Positions 36,300 through 44,767 of a stretch of DNA of 64,000 nucleotides are shown here, piece after piece. Positions within the stretch are counted from its first letter, which is position 1; each line of letters begins with the position of its first letter. Below the pieces are notes generated by a model. It was given only the letters and a program-made list of their open reading frames with translations. It had not been told where the DNA came from and did not search any database. This stretch comes from Haloimpatiens massiliensis (lineage in GTDB: Bacteria; Bacillota; Clostridia; Clostridiales; Clostridiaceae), in NCBI RefSeq assembly GCF_900184255.1, contig NZ_LT854640.1:788019-852018 (forward strand), written 5' to 3'. Both the position numbers and the translations under genes were made by a program.

Positions 36300-36341
36300 A
36301 AAAACACTGTAAAATTCAAATTTGAATTTTACAGTGTTTTT
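36300..36341. terminator. Perfect 21-bp palindromic terminator
   Basis: AAAAACACTGTAAAATTCAAA followed with no loop by its complement through 36341. A- and T-runs on both sides allow termination in both directions, serving the MerR operon and the VanZ gene that converges on it. Confidence 0.85.
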
Positions 36342-36402
36342 GTAAATCATTTGTTTTTCAATTGTTTTGTTAAAATAAGATATGATTAATAAAACATTTA
36401 AA

Positions 36403-37032
36403 TTATATTTTTAGCGTAAAACGTAAAAGTGAACTTATAATTGCAATTATAATATATAGATAAGGTTCTAATTTTGTGATTAGTCCATCCTTCGGGATTG
36501 TTTGGATTACTGTTTTATTGACAAGTTTATGAAAGATTTTACTCATAATATTAAAAATAATCCACCCACAAATAGTCCCTATTGTATTCATTATTAAATC
36601 ATCAATATCCGTTGCACGATATGGGATAAACATTTGACCAATTTCAATAATAAGTGAAAATAACATTCCTTGATACAATGTTGGCCAAAATGTTCTATAT
36701 TTTCTCCATAATGTTGGCAGTAAAAATCCAAAAGGCATAAAAAATATTATATTGAGTATTGATGATATTTCAATTCCATCTTTAAAAGGTATTAAATTTA
36801 TATTAGGATTGAATATAGGCCTATTAAGCCTTGAAAGCCTTTGCCATTCCCCTAAAGAAGGAAATCCTACTACTTGTGTTAATGCAATTACAAGATACAA
36901 TATAAACATGTATCCAAAGAAGTAATGCTGCCAGCTCACTTTGTTTTCAAATTTTTTACTTCTCATAGATAAAAAAATATTTAAAATAGCTATTAAAACA
37001 AATGATATTATAAAACTTAGTAATTCACTCAT
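36403..37032 (-). CDS. VanZ-family membrane protein
   Basis: A 209-residue protein with about five hydrophobic segments; ATG 37032 has GAGGAG 8 bases upstream. The VanZ core is clear: FFMPFGFLLPTLWRKYRTFW, then FSLIIEIGQMFIPYRATDID and DLIMNTIGTICGWIIF. VanZ proteins are linked to low-level teicoplanin/lipoglycopeptide resistance in some cases, but most are uncharacterised. An IS4-like element is inserted 38 bases upstream of the start and cuts the gene off from its original promoter. Confidence 0.9.
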   Translation of the reverse strand: MSELLSFIISFVLIAILNIFLSMRSKKFENKVSWQHYFFGYMFILYLVIALTQVVGFPSLGEWQRLSRLNRPIFNPNINLIPFKDGIEISSILNIIFFMPFGFLLPTLWRKYRTFWPTLYQGMLFSLIIEIGQMFIPYRATDIDDLIMNTIGTICGWIIFNIMSKIFHKLVNKTVIQTIPKDGLITKLEPYLYIIIAIISSLLRFTLKI

Positions 37033-37070
37033 CACTTTTCTCCTCTCTTTTTTAACTTAATATTAACTAC

Positions 37071-38583
37071 CTCAACTTTCGCACATAAAATTTAAGGCGG
37101 AAGCCTTTAAAATAAACATATAAAGCAAAGAAACATTCCTTTTGGTATAATAGAATCATGACAAACATCACACCAAGGAAAGGAATGTTTCTTATGAATA
37201 CTATTATATCAAATGATACTACTGATAAACAACTTAATTTTACTATAAATAGATTTTTTAAGGATAACAAAATTGGATACATACTTAAACAATGTAATTT
37301 TTCTAAAGAAAAAGGATTTTCCTGTATAAAAATATTTAAATATATCTTTATGCTTGTTTTTACTGGAAAAAACTTATTTAGAAACTTGGAATTTGGAAAA
37401 AATAATCAATTTTCAAAGGATACTATATATAGATTCCTTAACTCACCAAACTTCAATTGGAGAAAATTTCTGTTTTTACTTTCTTCATCAATCATAAAAA
37501 ACATTATTGTGCCTCTTACTTCTGAAGATAGAGTTAATGTACTTGTAGTTGATGATTCTTTATACAGTAGATCTAGAAGTAAATCTGTTGAACTTCTTGC
37601 AAGAGTTCGTGATCATGTTGATCATAAATATATCAAGGGCTTTCGCCTTCTTACTCTTGGCTGGTCAGATGGCAACACTTTTTTACCACTTGCGTTCACT
37701 CTACTTTCTTCCGAAAAGGAGAAAAACAGACTTTGCTCAGAAAATCACAATATTGATAAAAGAACTAATGGATCTAAACTCCGTAAGGAGGCTATTTTAA
37801 AGTCACCCGAAGTTATGATTAGTTTACTTAAACAAGTTTCAAAATATGCTATTCCTGCTTCATATGTTCTTTTTGACAGCTGGTTTACGTACCCAAAAAC
37901 TCTTATACAGATTTTAGAACTCAAACTTAATACTATTGCCATGGTTAAAGCAATGCCAAGGGTTTACTACAATTACAATGGTAAATTATTGAACCTTAAA
38001 GATCTTTACGCTGCTTTAAGAAAAAGGCGTGGTAAGGCCAAAATTCTCTCTTCTGCTATTGTAGGTATTGGCTCTGACAAAAATGGTAATGAAGTAAAAG
38101 CAAAAATTGTATTTGTAAGGGACAGAAACAGAAGTAGAAAATGGCTTGCTTTAATTTCAACCAATATATCCTTAGATGATAACGAGATAGTAAGAATTTA
38201 TGGAAAACGTTGGGATATAGAGGTTTTCTTTAAAATGAACAAGTCCTTTCTAAAACTCGCTAAAGAGTTTCAAGGGCGTTCTTATGATTCCATGGTTTCA
38301 CATACTTCTATAGTTTTTACTAGGTATATTATGCTTACTTTAGAAAGTCGTAAGAATAATGATGTCAGAACTATCGGTGGATTTTTTTATCAATGTTGTG
38401 ATGAACTTCAAGATGTTAAGTTTTGTGAAGTAATGAATCTTATTATAGATATTTTAAAAAATGTATTAACTGAAAAACTTCTTCTTTCAAAAGACATTAT
38501 TGACTCAATAATAGATAGTTTTATTGCTGCTTTACCTTGTTATATCAAGGAGAAGTTAGTCTTTTTGTCCTGCGAAAGTTGAG
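37071..38583 (+). mobile_element. IS4-like insertion sequence with target duplication
   Basis: 1,513 bp. Perfect 13-bp terminal inverted repeats CTCAACTTTCGCA (37071-37083) and its complement TGCGAAAGTTGAG (38571-38583). TAACTAC flanks both ends (37064-37070 and 38584-38590). Because CT follows on both sides, the duplication can also be read as 9 bp TAACTACCT. Intact ends, intact transposase and matching flanks point to a recent insertion. Confidence 0.92.
37194..38582 (+). CDS. IS4-family DDE transposase
   Basis: 462 residues from ATG 37194 (AGGA 9 bases upstream; ATG 37158 and 37185 are also in frame, but the -10 TATAAT at 37146-37151 makes 37158 nearly leaderless). The DDE triad is visible in VLVVDDSLYSR, ASYVLFDSWFTYP and IYGKRWDIEVFFK, the last being the YREK-like motif of IS4 relatives. 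The stop codon falls within the right inverted repeat. No frameshift. Confidence 0.92.
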   Translation: MNTIISNDTTDKQLNFTINRFFKDNKIGYILKQCNFSKEKGFSCIKIFKYIFMLVFTGKNLFRNLEFGKNNQFSKDTIYRFLNSPNFNWRKFLFLLSSSIIKNIIVPLTSEDRVNVLVVDDSLYSRSRSKSVELLARVRDHVDHKYIKGFRLLTLGWSDGNTFLPLAFTLLSSEKEKNRLCSENHNIDKRTNGSKLRKEAILKSPEVMISLLKQVSKYAIPASYVLFDSWFTYPKTLIQILELKLNTIAMVKAMPRVYYNYNGKLLNLKDLYAALRKRRGKAKILSSAIVGIGSDKNGNEVKAKIVFVRDRNRSRKWLALISTNISLDDNEIVRIYGKRWDIEVFFKMNKSFLKLAKEFQGRSYDSMVSHTSIVFTRYIMLTLESRKNNDVRTIGGFFYQCCDELQDVKFCEVMNLIIDILKNVLTEKLLLSKDIIDSIIDSFIAALPCYIKEKLVFLSCES

Positions 38584-38778
38584 TAACTACCTAATTAAAA
38601 TTTCACTTTAAAATTAAACAAAAATGCCTTTTAAAATTTTTTATTGCCAAATACAAGTACATTGTACAATTAATTATTTAAAATTTATTTAAAAATATCT
38701 TAAAACTTTCTTAATATAATAATTTAACAAAACAAATATAAACATATTTTTAGATTGATTAGGTTGAGTTAATATTGT

Positions 38779-38815
38779 TTAAAATATGTACAGTTATGGA
38801 CAATAATGGTATTAT
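38779..38815 (+). promoter_or_regulatory. Recurrent promoter element, copy 2 (DinB-like gene)
   Basis: TTAAAATA, TGTACA (38787-38792), spacer GTTAT-GGACA-ATAATGG, TATTAT (38810-38815), 61 bases before the DinB-like ATG. It falls in the 284-base gap after the IS element; no gene is seen in the rest of that gap. Confidence 0.85.
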
Positions 38816-38876
38816 ATTCATAAGAAGTTGTAAATAATAGTGAAATATTATAGATTGATACAAGGGGGAATATTAA

Positions 38877-39560
38877 ATGGATTTAAAATCATGGAATAAT
38901 GAAATTAAGCAGTTAAGGAAGATAATTTTAAAACCAGATAGAATTGAAGAAAGTAAAACCTTGTCTTTAAACTTACACTCTATGGTTCATTCCTCACTTA
39001 TGTCGGGAATAGATAAAAAAACTTTTGAAGATGAACTATGGGAAGGATTAGCTGAAAATACATTCAGGACTTCACAAAATAAAAAAGGTCGTACTATTGC
39101 ATACGGTATTTGGCACTCCACTAGGATAGAGGACATAACAATGAATTTATTGGTCGCAGGGGATAAACAGATATTTAATAAAGAAAATTGGCAGAAAAGA
39201 ATAAACTCAAAAATTATAGATACTGGTAATGCAATGTCTCAAAATGAAATATTAGAATTTAGTAAAGACATAAATATGCAAGAATTAAAAAATTATAGAA
39301 TAGAAGTAGGAAGAATGACAAGGGACATAATAAAAAATCTCTCCACTGGAGATATGAAAAGAAAATTTGATAAAGATAGATTACAGCGTATATTAGATGA
39401 GGGAGCAGTATTAAATGTAGAAGCATCAAATTGGCTTATAGATTTTTGGGGAAGAAAAAATGTGGCGGGAATTATATTAATGCCAGTGACAAGGCATCAT
39501 GTGGTTCATATAAATGAATCTTTAAGTGCAAAAAACAAATCTAAAATAAATAAGTCGTAA
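38877..39560 (+). CDS. DinB-like four-helix-bundle protein
   Basis: A 227-residue soluble helical protein. HSSLMSG, GIWHSTRIEDITMNLLVAGD and the C-terminal MPVTRHHVVHINESL give the spaced histidines expected of DinB/YfiT-type metal-binding bundles (H...H...HxxxH). Such proteins include thiol (bacillithiol, mycothiol) S-transferases, but no exact function can be read. AAGGGGG lies 8 bases before the ATG. Driven by copy 2 of the recurrent promoter, monocistronic. Confidence 0.65.
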   Translation: MDLKSWNNEIKQLRKIILKPDRIEESKTLSLNLHSMVHSSLMSGIDKKTFEDELWEGLAENTFRTSQNKKGRTIAYGIWHSTRIEDITMNLLVAGDKQIFNKENWQKRINSKIIDTGNAMSQNEILEFSKDINMQELKNYRIEVGRMTRDIIKNLSTGDMKRKFDKDRLQRILDEGAVLNVEASNWLIDFWGRKNVAGIILMPVTRHHVVHINESLSAKNKSKINKS

Positions 39561-39714
39561 TTTTATTATGATCCTCATAATAAGCATTTTAAAGAAGTAG
39601 TTAATTTTACTGCAAATGTACTATAAAGGATCTTATTTTTATCTATACTGAAACCTTTAATAGAGAATTTCATTCCAATATTATAATTGTTTTATATAAG
39701 TGTGTTAATGATTA

Positions 39715-39751
39715 TCAAAATATATGCAATTATTTAAAACGATGGTGCTAT
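39715..39751 (+). promoter_or_regulatory. Recurrent promoter element, copy 3 (diverged, SDR remnant)
   Basis: TCAAAATA, TATGCA at the -35 position (39723-39728), spacer ATTAT-TTAAA-ACGATGG, TGCTAT (39746-39751). It is the most diverged of the six copies, and its gene is broken, which fits decay without selection. Confidence 0.6.
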
Positions 39752-39788
39752 ATTTATAAGGTAAAATAATAGATAAAGGGAAATTTCT

Positions 39789-40153
39789 ATGGGAAAAGTT
39801 TTAATTACTGGTGGAAATAGAGGATTAGGATATGAATTAGTTAGAGTTTTCTATGATAATAATTATGAAATATTCACTGTTGTAAGAACTAATGAAGTAG
39901 CAAAAAAAATGAAAAATGATTTTAAACAAAAGTTCTACCCTATTGTTGCAGATTTAAGATTTGATGATTCAAAAAAAAAGATAAGCTCAATTTTAGGTAT
40001 GGTTACAAATGAAATTGATATAGTTATTAATAATGCAGGGATTCCTGGACGTGAGTATGAAATTGAAAAAGAATATTCAATTGGATAGTAAATTTAAAAT
40101 TAACTGAATCGGGTTCTTTTACTCAACCTTTTGTAGAAGAGTGGTCATGGTAA
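39789..40153 (+). pseudogene. Short-chain dehydrogenase, deleted and frameshifted
   Basis: The first 99 codons are a normal SDR start: VLITGGNRGLGYELVRVFYD (TGxxxGxG cofactor loop) and EIDIVINNAGIPGREYE (NNAG motif), then a stop at 40086-40088. A tail in another frame (LTESGSFTQPFVEEWSW, stop at 40151-40153) looks like the C-terminal end of the same type. The catalytic SxnYxxxK region is missing, so the middle of the gene has been deleted. AAGGGAAA precedes the ATG. Confidence 0.75.
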
Positions 40154-40268
40154 AGTAAAACTACCAAACATCATTGATTCTACCATGTAAATGTAAAAAA
40201 AATATTTTGTGCAACGGTAAAAGAGCTATTCGAAATTAAAAATTAATATAAAAGGGAAGTATATAAAA

Positions 40269-41087
40269 ATGAAAGATAAGATTGATTGTTTAAAAGAAAA
40301 ATACACATTAATATTATGTATATTAATACCTACTGTTTACCTTACTATACTTAAATGTACAAAATGGATAATTCCATTTTCAATAAAGTTTAAGGGGTAT
40401 GGATTTCAACTAACAGCGGAATGTATTGGGATTATTGTAGCATTAATAATTATGCATTTAGTAGGAAAAAAATATATTCTTAAAGAAAAAGGTATAGGTA
40501 TATTGAAAGGACTTTTTGTAGGAGGATTTTTAGTTGTTATTTGTTTATTAGGAGTTATTTTTAGTTTGATAAACGTGCTGCACAGTGGAAAGGCTAATCA
40601 ATTATTGCCCTTATCACAAATTACAGTATTTATTGCTACTATGGTTGGAATAGGAATATCAGAAGAATTTATCTTTAGAGGAACTATATTAAATCTGCTT
40701 ATAGATAAATTCAATAAAACACCAAAAGGAATTTATGCTTCAATTGCTATATCTAGTGTTATATTTGGTGCTGCACATATGACAAATATTTTTTCTGGAG
40801 TTTCTATTAAAAGTTCATTCATACAAGCAGTGGGAGCTACAGTGATAGGAGCATTACTTGCTGCTATTTACCTGAGAACAAGAAATATATGGGTAGTCGT
40901 TATTCTTCATGCTTTTATGGATTTTAGTTCCTTGATAGGCTCTGGATTATTTGGAACTAATTCAATTACCAATCAAATAAACAGATATAGCTACATAAAT
41001 TTTATTAGTTATATTATATACTTAATACCAATATTGGTTCTGTTAAGAAAGAAAAAGTTATTAGAAATAATAGAGAGTGAAAACTGA
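40269..41087 (+). CDS. CPBP-family (CAAX/Abi) intramembrane protease
   Basis: A 272-residue membrane protein with about seven hydrophobic segments. The CPBP motifs are all present: SEEFIFRGTI (Glu132-Glu133, Arg137), FGAAHMTN (His170) and VVILHAFMDFS (His214). The family includes bacteriocin-immunity and surface-protein-processing proteases. AAGGGAAG lies upstream of the ATG. It stands alone and is closed by a very strong terminator. Confidence 0.92.
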   Translation: MKDKIDCLKEKYTLILCILIPTVYLTILKCTKWIIPFSIKFKGYGFQLTAECIGIIVALIIMHLVGKKYILKEKGIGILKGLFVGGFLVVICLLGVIFSLINVLHSGKANQLLPLSQITVFIATMVGIGISEEFIFRGTILNLLIDKFNKTPKGIYASIAISSVIFGAAHMTNIFSGVSIKSSFIQAVGATVIGALLAAIYLRTRNIWVVVILHAFMDFSSLIGSGLFGTNSITNQINRYSYINFISYIIYLIPILVLLRKKKLLEIIESEN

Positions 41088-41145
41088 ATAATTTAATTAA
41101 GCCCCAAAATTCAACTCATGAATAATGGGGCTTAATTAAATTATT
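41087..41145. terminator. Perfect 20-bp-stem terminator
   Basis: AATAATTTAATTAAGCCCCA (41087-41106) pairs exactly with 41126-41145, loop 19 bases. It begins at the last base of the CPBP stop codon and may also serve the converging gene at 41166. Confidence 0.85.
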
Positions 41146-41165
41146 CGTTTTTTTAAGTTGTTATA

Positions 41166-41573
41166 CTAAATGATATGATTGTTCATCTTTTTTATAAAAA
41201 TCTTTTTAAAAATATATTCTATAGTAATAAATACTCCAACTAATATTAAGCATTCAAGTTCTAATAAGATAACGCTTATATTATAAACAGTAGATTTATT
41301 TAATATTAGAAACATTATAGTAAGTAATAATGTACATATTCCTGATATACTCCATATTAAGCTAAATTTTCTATTAGCCAAAGCCAATGTATTTGTATCT
41401 TTAGAATAAGCTACGCTCTTATCATCTGAAAATCCAGTAAAAATCATTGCTACAGGTATAATTAAATTTAATGTTCTGTCTATATTTTTATATAAATTAC
41501 ATTTATATAAAATGCCTATGAAAATCATTATTATAGGAATCCCTATATTACAAGTCAATGTTAATATATTCAT
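41166..41573 (-). CDS. Small membrane protein of unknown function
   Basis: A 135-residue protein with four hydrophobic segments (NIGIPIIMIFIGILY, IIPVAMIFTGF, SISGICTLLLTIMFLIL and ISVILLELECLILVGVFI). The middle LALANRKFSLIWSISG faintly recalls the W/AN motif of SdpI-like immunity proteins, but I do not assign it. CGGAGG lies 6 bases before the ATG. The 640 bases between its start and the next gene hold a MITE-like repeat and a promoter, no other gene. Confidence 0.7.
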   Translation of the reverse strand: MNILTLTCNIGIPIIMIFIGILYKCNLYKNIDRTLNLIIPVAMIFTGFSDDKSVAYSKDTNTLALANRKFSLIWSISGICTLLLTIMFLILNKSTVYNISVILLELECLILVGVFITIEYIFKKIFIKKMNNHII

Positions 41574-41845
41574 ATTAAACCTCCGTATTATCTTATAATA
41601 ATATAACTATTCTTAATACTCTTTTTTATGCAAGTATTATTTATCAACAATATTTTACTATTTTTACTTCACTAATAGTAATTATACCATAATTATCATT
41701 ATAAAAACCAACTTAATTTCCAACAAATATGAAGTAATTCTTCTTTTTAGTCGCATTATTCATTGTCTAAAGAGCATTATTTGTATTTATATTTTTAGTA
41801 GTTACATCGTATTATTTATTTAAAATTATTAAGAAACACTAATCT

Positions 41846-41993
41846 AAGGCACATTCAAATAATAACAAGTCAGTATACTAGTCTATTTTGCGTCAGCAGA
41901 ACCCGCCGATAGTTCTACCAAAGGCGGAACCTGCTTTCTTGTCTGACACAAAATATACCAGCATCTTTGACTTGTTATTTATTTTCATGTACC
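41846..41993. repeat. MITE-like palindromic repeat, copy B
   Basis: About 148 bp with terminal inverted repeats: TAAGGCACATTCAAATAATA with ACAAGTCA at the left and TGACTTGTTATTTATTTTCA with TGTACCTAAA at the right. The inner core CCGCCGATAGTTCTACCAAA and TTGTCTGACACAAAATATAC is shared with copies A and C. Nearly identical to copy C. No coding capacity. Confidence 0.88.
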
Positions 41994-42053
41994 TAAATCA
42001 AAGAGAAGTTGCCTTAGATATGTATTTTATTGATTGAGTTGTATTAATAACAC

Positions 42054-42090
42054 TTAAAATATGTACAGTTATTAGTAATAATGGTATTAT
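42054..42090 (+). promoter_or_regulatory. Recurrent promoter element, copy 4 (DUF6483 gene)
   Basis: TTAAAATA, TGTACA (42062-42067), spacer GTTAT-TAGTA-ATAATGG, TATTAT (42085-42090). It lies 61 bases after MITE copy B and 127 bases before the DUF6483 ATG. Confidence 0.85.
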
Positions 42091-42216
42091 ATTTACAAAG
42101 AGTAGCACACAACAATAAAATAAAACGAAATAAGGTGGCGAAACACAAAAATATAGAATTATCTTTCCAATTATCCATTAGAGTTTTGAAAAACTAATGA
42201 AAGGACTTAATAATAA

Positions 42217-42579
42217 ATGTTTGAAGATGAATATATTATTAGACTTATAAAAGCAGGAGTAAAAACAGCAGTGGCTCTTTTTGCAGGAAAAGATGCTGTG
42301 GAAAGTGATATTGATAATTATAATATGAATCTTTCAGAAGATGAATTATTGGAATTTATGATAAAAAAATATATAAGTGAAGGCAAAATTAACGAAGCCG
42401 AAAATATTTTATTTGAAGCTATAGAATTTAGAAAAACTAAAAAAAATTTAGAAACTGCACTATTCTTTTATAAAGATCTTAGTAAGTGGGATGAGGCTAA
42501 ACTTCGCAAATGTAATTTTTCAAAACTTGAGATTCAACAAGGACTAAAAGATGTAAGAAAGTTATATGAAAAAAATTAG
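42217..42579 (+). CDS. DUF6483-like protein
   Basis: A 120-residue helical protein. The opening DEYIIRLIKAGVKTAVALFA and the charged helix-repeat tail (LLEFMIKKYISEGKINEAEN, then FYKDLSKWDEAKLRKCNF) match what I recall of DUF6483, a clostridial family of unknown role with a TPR-like helical region. No clear ribosome binding site is seen (GAAAGGAC at 42199). Monocistronic behind copy 4 of the recurrent promoter. Confidence 0.7.
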   Translation: MFEDEYIIRLIKAGVKTAVALFAGKDAVESDIDNYNMNLSEDELLEFMIKKYISEGKINEAENILFEAIEFRKTKKNLETALFFYKDLSKWDEAKLRKCNFSKLEIQQGLKDVRKLYEKN

Positions 42580-42601
42580 TTATTTATAAATTGTATAAAA
42601 A

Positions 42602-42990
42602 GAAAAATTAGACAAAATAGGATGGCATTGTTTCGAAGACAACATTGCATCACAAAAAACAGCTGAAAAAATTGGTTTTAAATTAAGGAAAAAGTATGCG
42701 CCAATTTTTGGGTGGTTTAATTATTTTGATAACTATTTAATGCAAACATATGGATGTTACAATAATAAGAATTATATCCAAGCCTCTAAATTATATGAAA
42801 ATGCATTTCTATTAATATAATATGGAAGTGATGATGTAAAACTTTCAAGAATTTGTAGCTAAAATAACAAATATTGGTTTTATTACAATGCAGCAAGATG
42901 CCTTTAAAGCATTTGAAAAAACAAAAGAATATAACAAATTATTAGAGAAAATTACGAAAATATTCCAAAAGCAATTTAATATAAACTAAG
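42602..42990 (+). pseudogene. Degenerate GNAT acetyltransferase remnant
   Basis: Frame 1 (42605-42820) reads GWHCFEDNIASQKTAEKIGF, the C-terminal part of a GNAT fold (cxxxNxxSxxxaeKxGF), followed by FGWFNYFDNYLM and YIQASKLYENAF. After stops, other frames continue with YWFYYNAARC and EYNKLLEKITKIFQKQF, typical of GNATs with an added helical tail. The N-terminal acetyl-CoA site is missing and there are at least two frameshifts. Confidence 0.7.
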
Positions 42991-43008
42991 GTTGGGGGGG
43001 AGATAAAT

Positions 43009-43863
43009 ATGTTTACTTATAAAACGCTTGAAAATACAAATATTAAAATAATACACCAAGCATTCTTAAGTGCGTTTTCTAATTATCAAGTTAAAATTGA
43101 TTTACCCCTTTGGAAGTTTCAACAAATGCTTCAAAGAAGAGGTTATGTTTCATGTATTTCCATAGGTGCATTTAAAAATGACGAGTTAGTAGGATTTGTT
43201 TTAAATGGATTTAGAAACTGGAATGGGTATCCAACTATATATGACATAGGGACTGGGGTTATAGGTGAATATAGGAAACAAGGGATAACAAGTACTATGC
43301 TTTTAAGTATTAGGGAGTTGATTAAAGAAAAAAAAGTAGACAAATATTTACTTGAAGTAATTCAATCTAACACATCTGCAATTGAACTTTACAAAAAACA
43401 AGGTTTTGAGATTATAAGAAATTTCACATGCTTTCAGTTAGATAAGAATAAATATAATCCAATGACAACTTACAAAGTTAAACATATTGATAGAATTAAT
43501 TCAACTGATTGGAAACAATTAATGGATTTTTGGGATTTTACACCATCTTGGCAAAATTCTATCGATTCAATCAACAATGTATCAGATACATTTATATATT
43601 CCATTATACGTTTTGATGATACTATTGTAGGCTATGGAATTATTGACAAGAAAACAGGAGATATTCCCCAAATAGCAGTAAATAAGAATTATAGACGTAA
43701 AGGAATTGCAAGAAGTATAGTTACAGATTTACTAAAAAATACAGAATCATCTAGGGTGGCTGTTCTTAATGTAGACGACGAGTATAAATCTACGAAAGAA
43801 TTTTTACTACATTTAGGATTTGAATATGTTATTGGCCAATATGAAATGATTTTAAAATTATAA
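43009..43863 (+). CDS. Tandem GNAT-domain acetyltransferase
   Basis: A 284-residue protein with two GNAT-like halves. In the first, YDIGTGVIGEYRKQGITSTM holds the acetyl-CoA loop (YRKQGIT), with NTSAIELYKKQGFEIIRNF. In the second (from about residue 150), IPQIAVNKNYRRKGIARSIV holds a second loop (YRRKGIA), with TKEFLLHLGFEY. Both loops look intact. GGGGGG lies 9 bases before the ATG. Substrate unknown; tandem GNATs often act on amino-sugar or amino-acid antibiotics. Confidence 0.9.
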   Translation: MFTYKTLENTNIKIIHQAFLSAFSNYQVKIDLPLWKFQQMLQRRGYVSCISIGAFKNDELVGFVLNGFRNWNGYPTIYDIGTGVIGEYRKQGITSTMLLSIRELIKEKKVDKYLLEVIQSNTSAIELYKKQGFEIIRNFTCFQLDKNKYNPMTTYKVKHIDRINSTDWKQLMDFWDFTPSWQNSIDSINNVSDTFIYSIIRFDDTIVGYGIIDKKTGDIPQIAVNKNYRRKGIARSIVTDLLKNTESSRVAVLNVDDEYKSTKEFLLHLGFEYVIGQYEMILKL

Positions 43864-43977
43864 ATTTTTTCGTGAAATGGATTATAACTTATAAAATATT
43901 TTGACGTAATGTTCTTTTAAAGCTAATCAAAAGATATTAACCACTAAAAAATGTATAAAAGAAAAGGAGTATAAATT

Positions 43978-44014
43978 TAGTGAGAGTTTGATATTAACAA
44001 TACTACTCTCACTA
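43978..44014. terminator. Hairpin between convergent GNAT genes
   Basis: TAGTGAGAG pairs with CTCTCACTA over a 19-base loop. The T-tract is weak on both strands, so this is only a probable terminator. Confidence 0.45.
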
Positions 44015-44074
44015 AAGATAATTACTCATATGTTCTAATTCTATGGTTATGAAATAATTCTAGTTTTTGAAGTT

Positions 44075-44470
44075 TCATATTGGAATATTCCTTTGGGGAA
44101 GCCTCCAGCCTAATTTTTTATAGAATGATTCTGAGGATTTCAGAACATCTGCAATGATTAATTCGCATCCATTTTCTTCTAACATATTTTTCACATGTTC
44201 AACAAGATTTTTGCCTATACCTTTATTGCGCATTTCTTCTGATACTACAAGTCCTGCAATATAACCTCTAAAACCAAAATCATAAGCAAAAATACATCCT
44301 ATAATTTTATTTTCTTGTTCATAAACAAATGAAGAATTTCCTGAAAAATTAAAAGCTTTCTCTAACGTATTATCAGTCCAACAATCATGCCAAAAACAAG
44401 GAACTGATTGCATAAGAGATTTCACAAAAGATAAATCTTCTCTTCTCATTTCTCGAATCACATATAACAC
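44075..44470 (-). CDS. GNAT-family N-acetyltransferase
   Basis: A 131-residue minimal GNAT. IREMRREDLSFVKSLM is the first motif, GYIAGLVVSEEMRNKGIGKN carries the acetyl-CoA loop RNKGIG, and SSESFYKKLGWRL is the C-terminal motif. The GTG at 44470 is the annotated start, but a clear ribosome binding site is lacking. Reverse to its neighbours. Confidence 0.85.
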   Translation of the reverse strand: MLYVIREMRREDLSFVKSLMQSVPCFWHDCWTDNTLEKAFNFSGNSSFVYEQENKIIGCIFAYDFGFRGYIAGLVVSEEMRNKGIGKNLVEHVKNMLEENGCELIIADVLKSSESFYKKLGWRLPQRNIPI

Positions 44471-44665
44471 ATTCTTTTATAATATTACTATGAATTTTGC
44501 AATTCACACTTAGCTAATAACAATTATATCATATTATGTAATTGCTATTAGTTTTTCAATATAGAAACATATTAATTTTTACACCATATTATTCAATTTA
44601 TAATACTGATAAAAAAGAATTTAAGACACTCCATGATGTACTTCAATATTTTAAACTAATGTGTA

Positions 44666-44702
44666 TTAAAATATGTACAAGTATAGGATATAATGGTAAT
44701 AT
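44666..44702 (+). promoter_or_regulatory. Recurrent promoter element, copy 5 (murD)
   Basis: TTAAAATA, TGTACA (44674-44679), spacer AGTAT-AGGAT-ATAATGG, TAATAT (44697-44702), 66 bases before the murD ATG. Confidence 0.8.
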
Positions 44703-44767
44703 AGCTGTAGGAAAAATTTATTAAAGGAAAAACTGTGCTATACAGGTTTGAAAAAGGAGTTGATAGA

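Noticed and set aside
44542..44724. 60-codon plus-strand frame before murD
   Set aside because: It overlaps the recurrent promoter element, has no ribosome binding site and no recognisable protein character.
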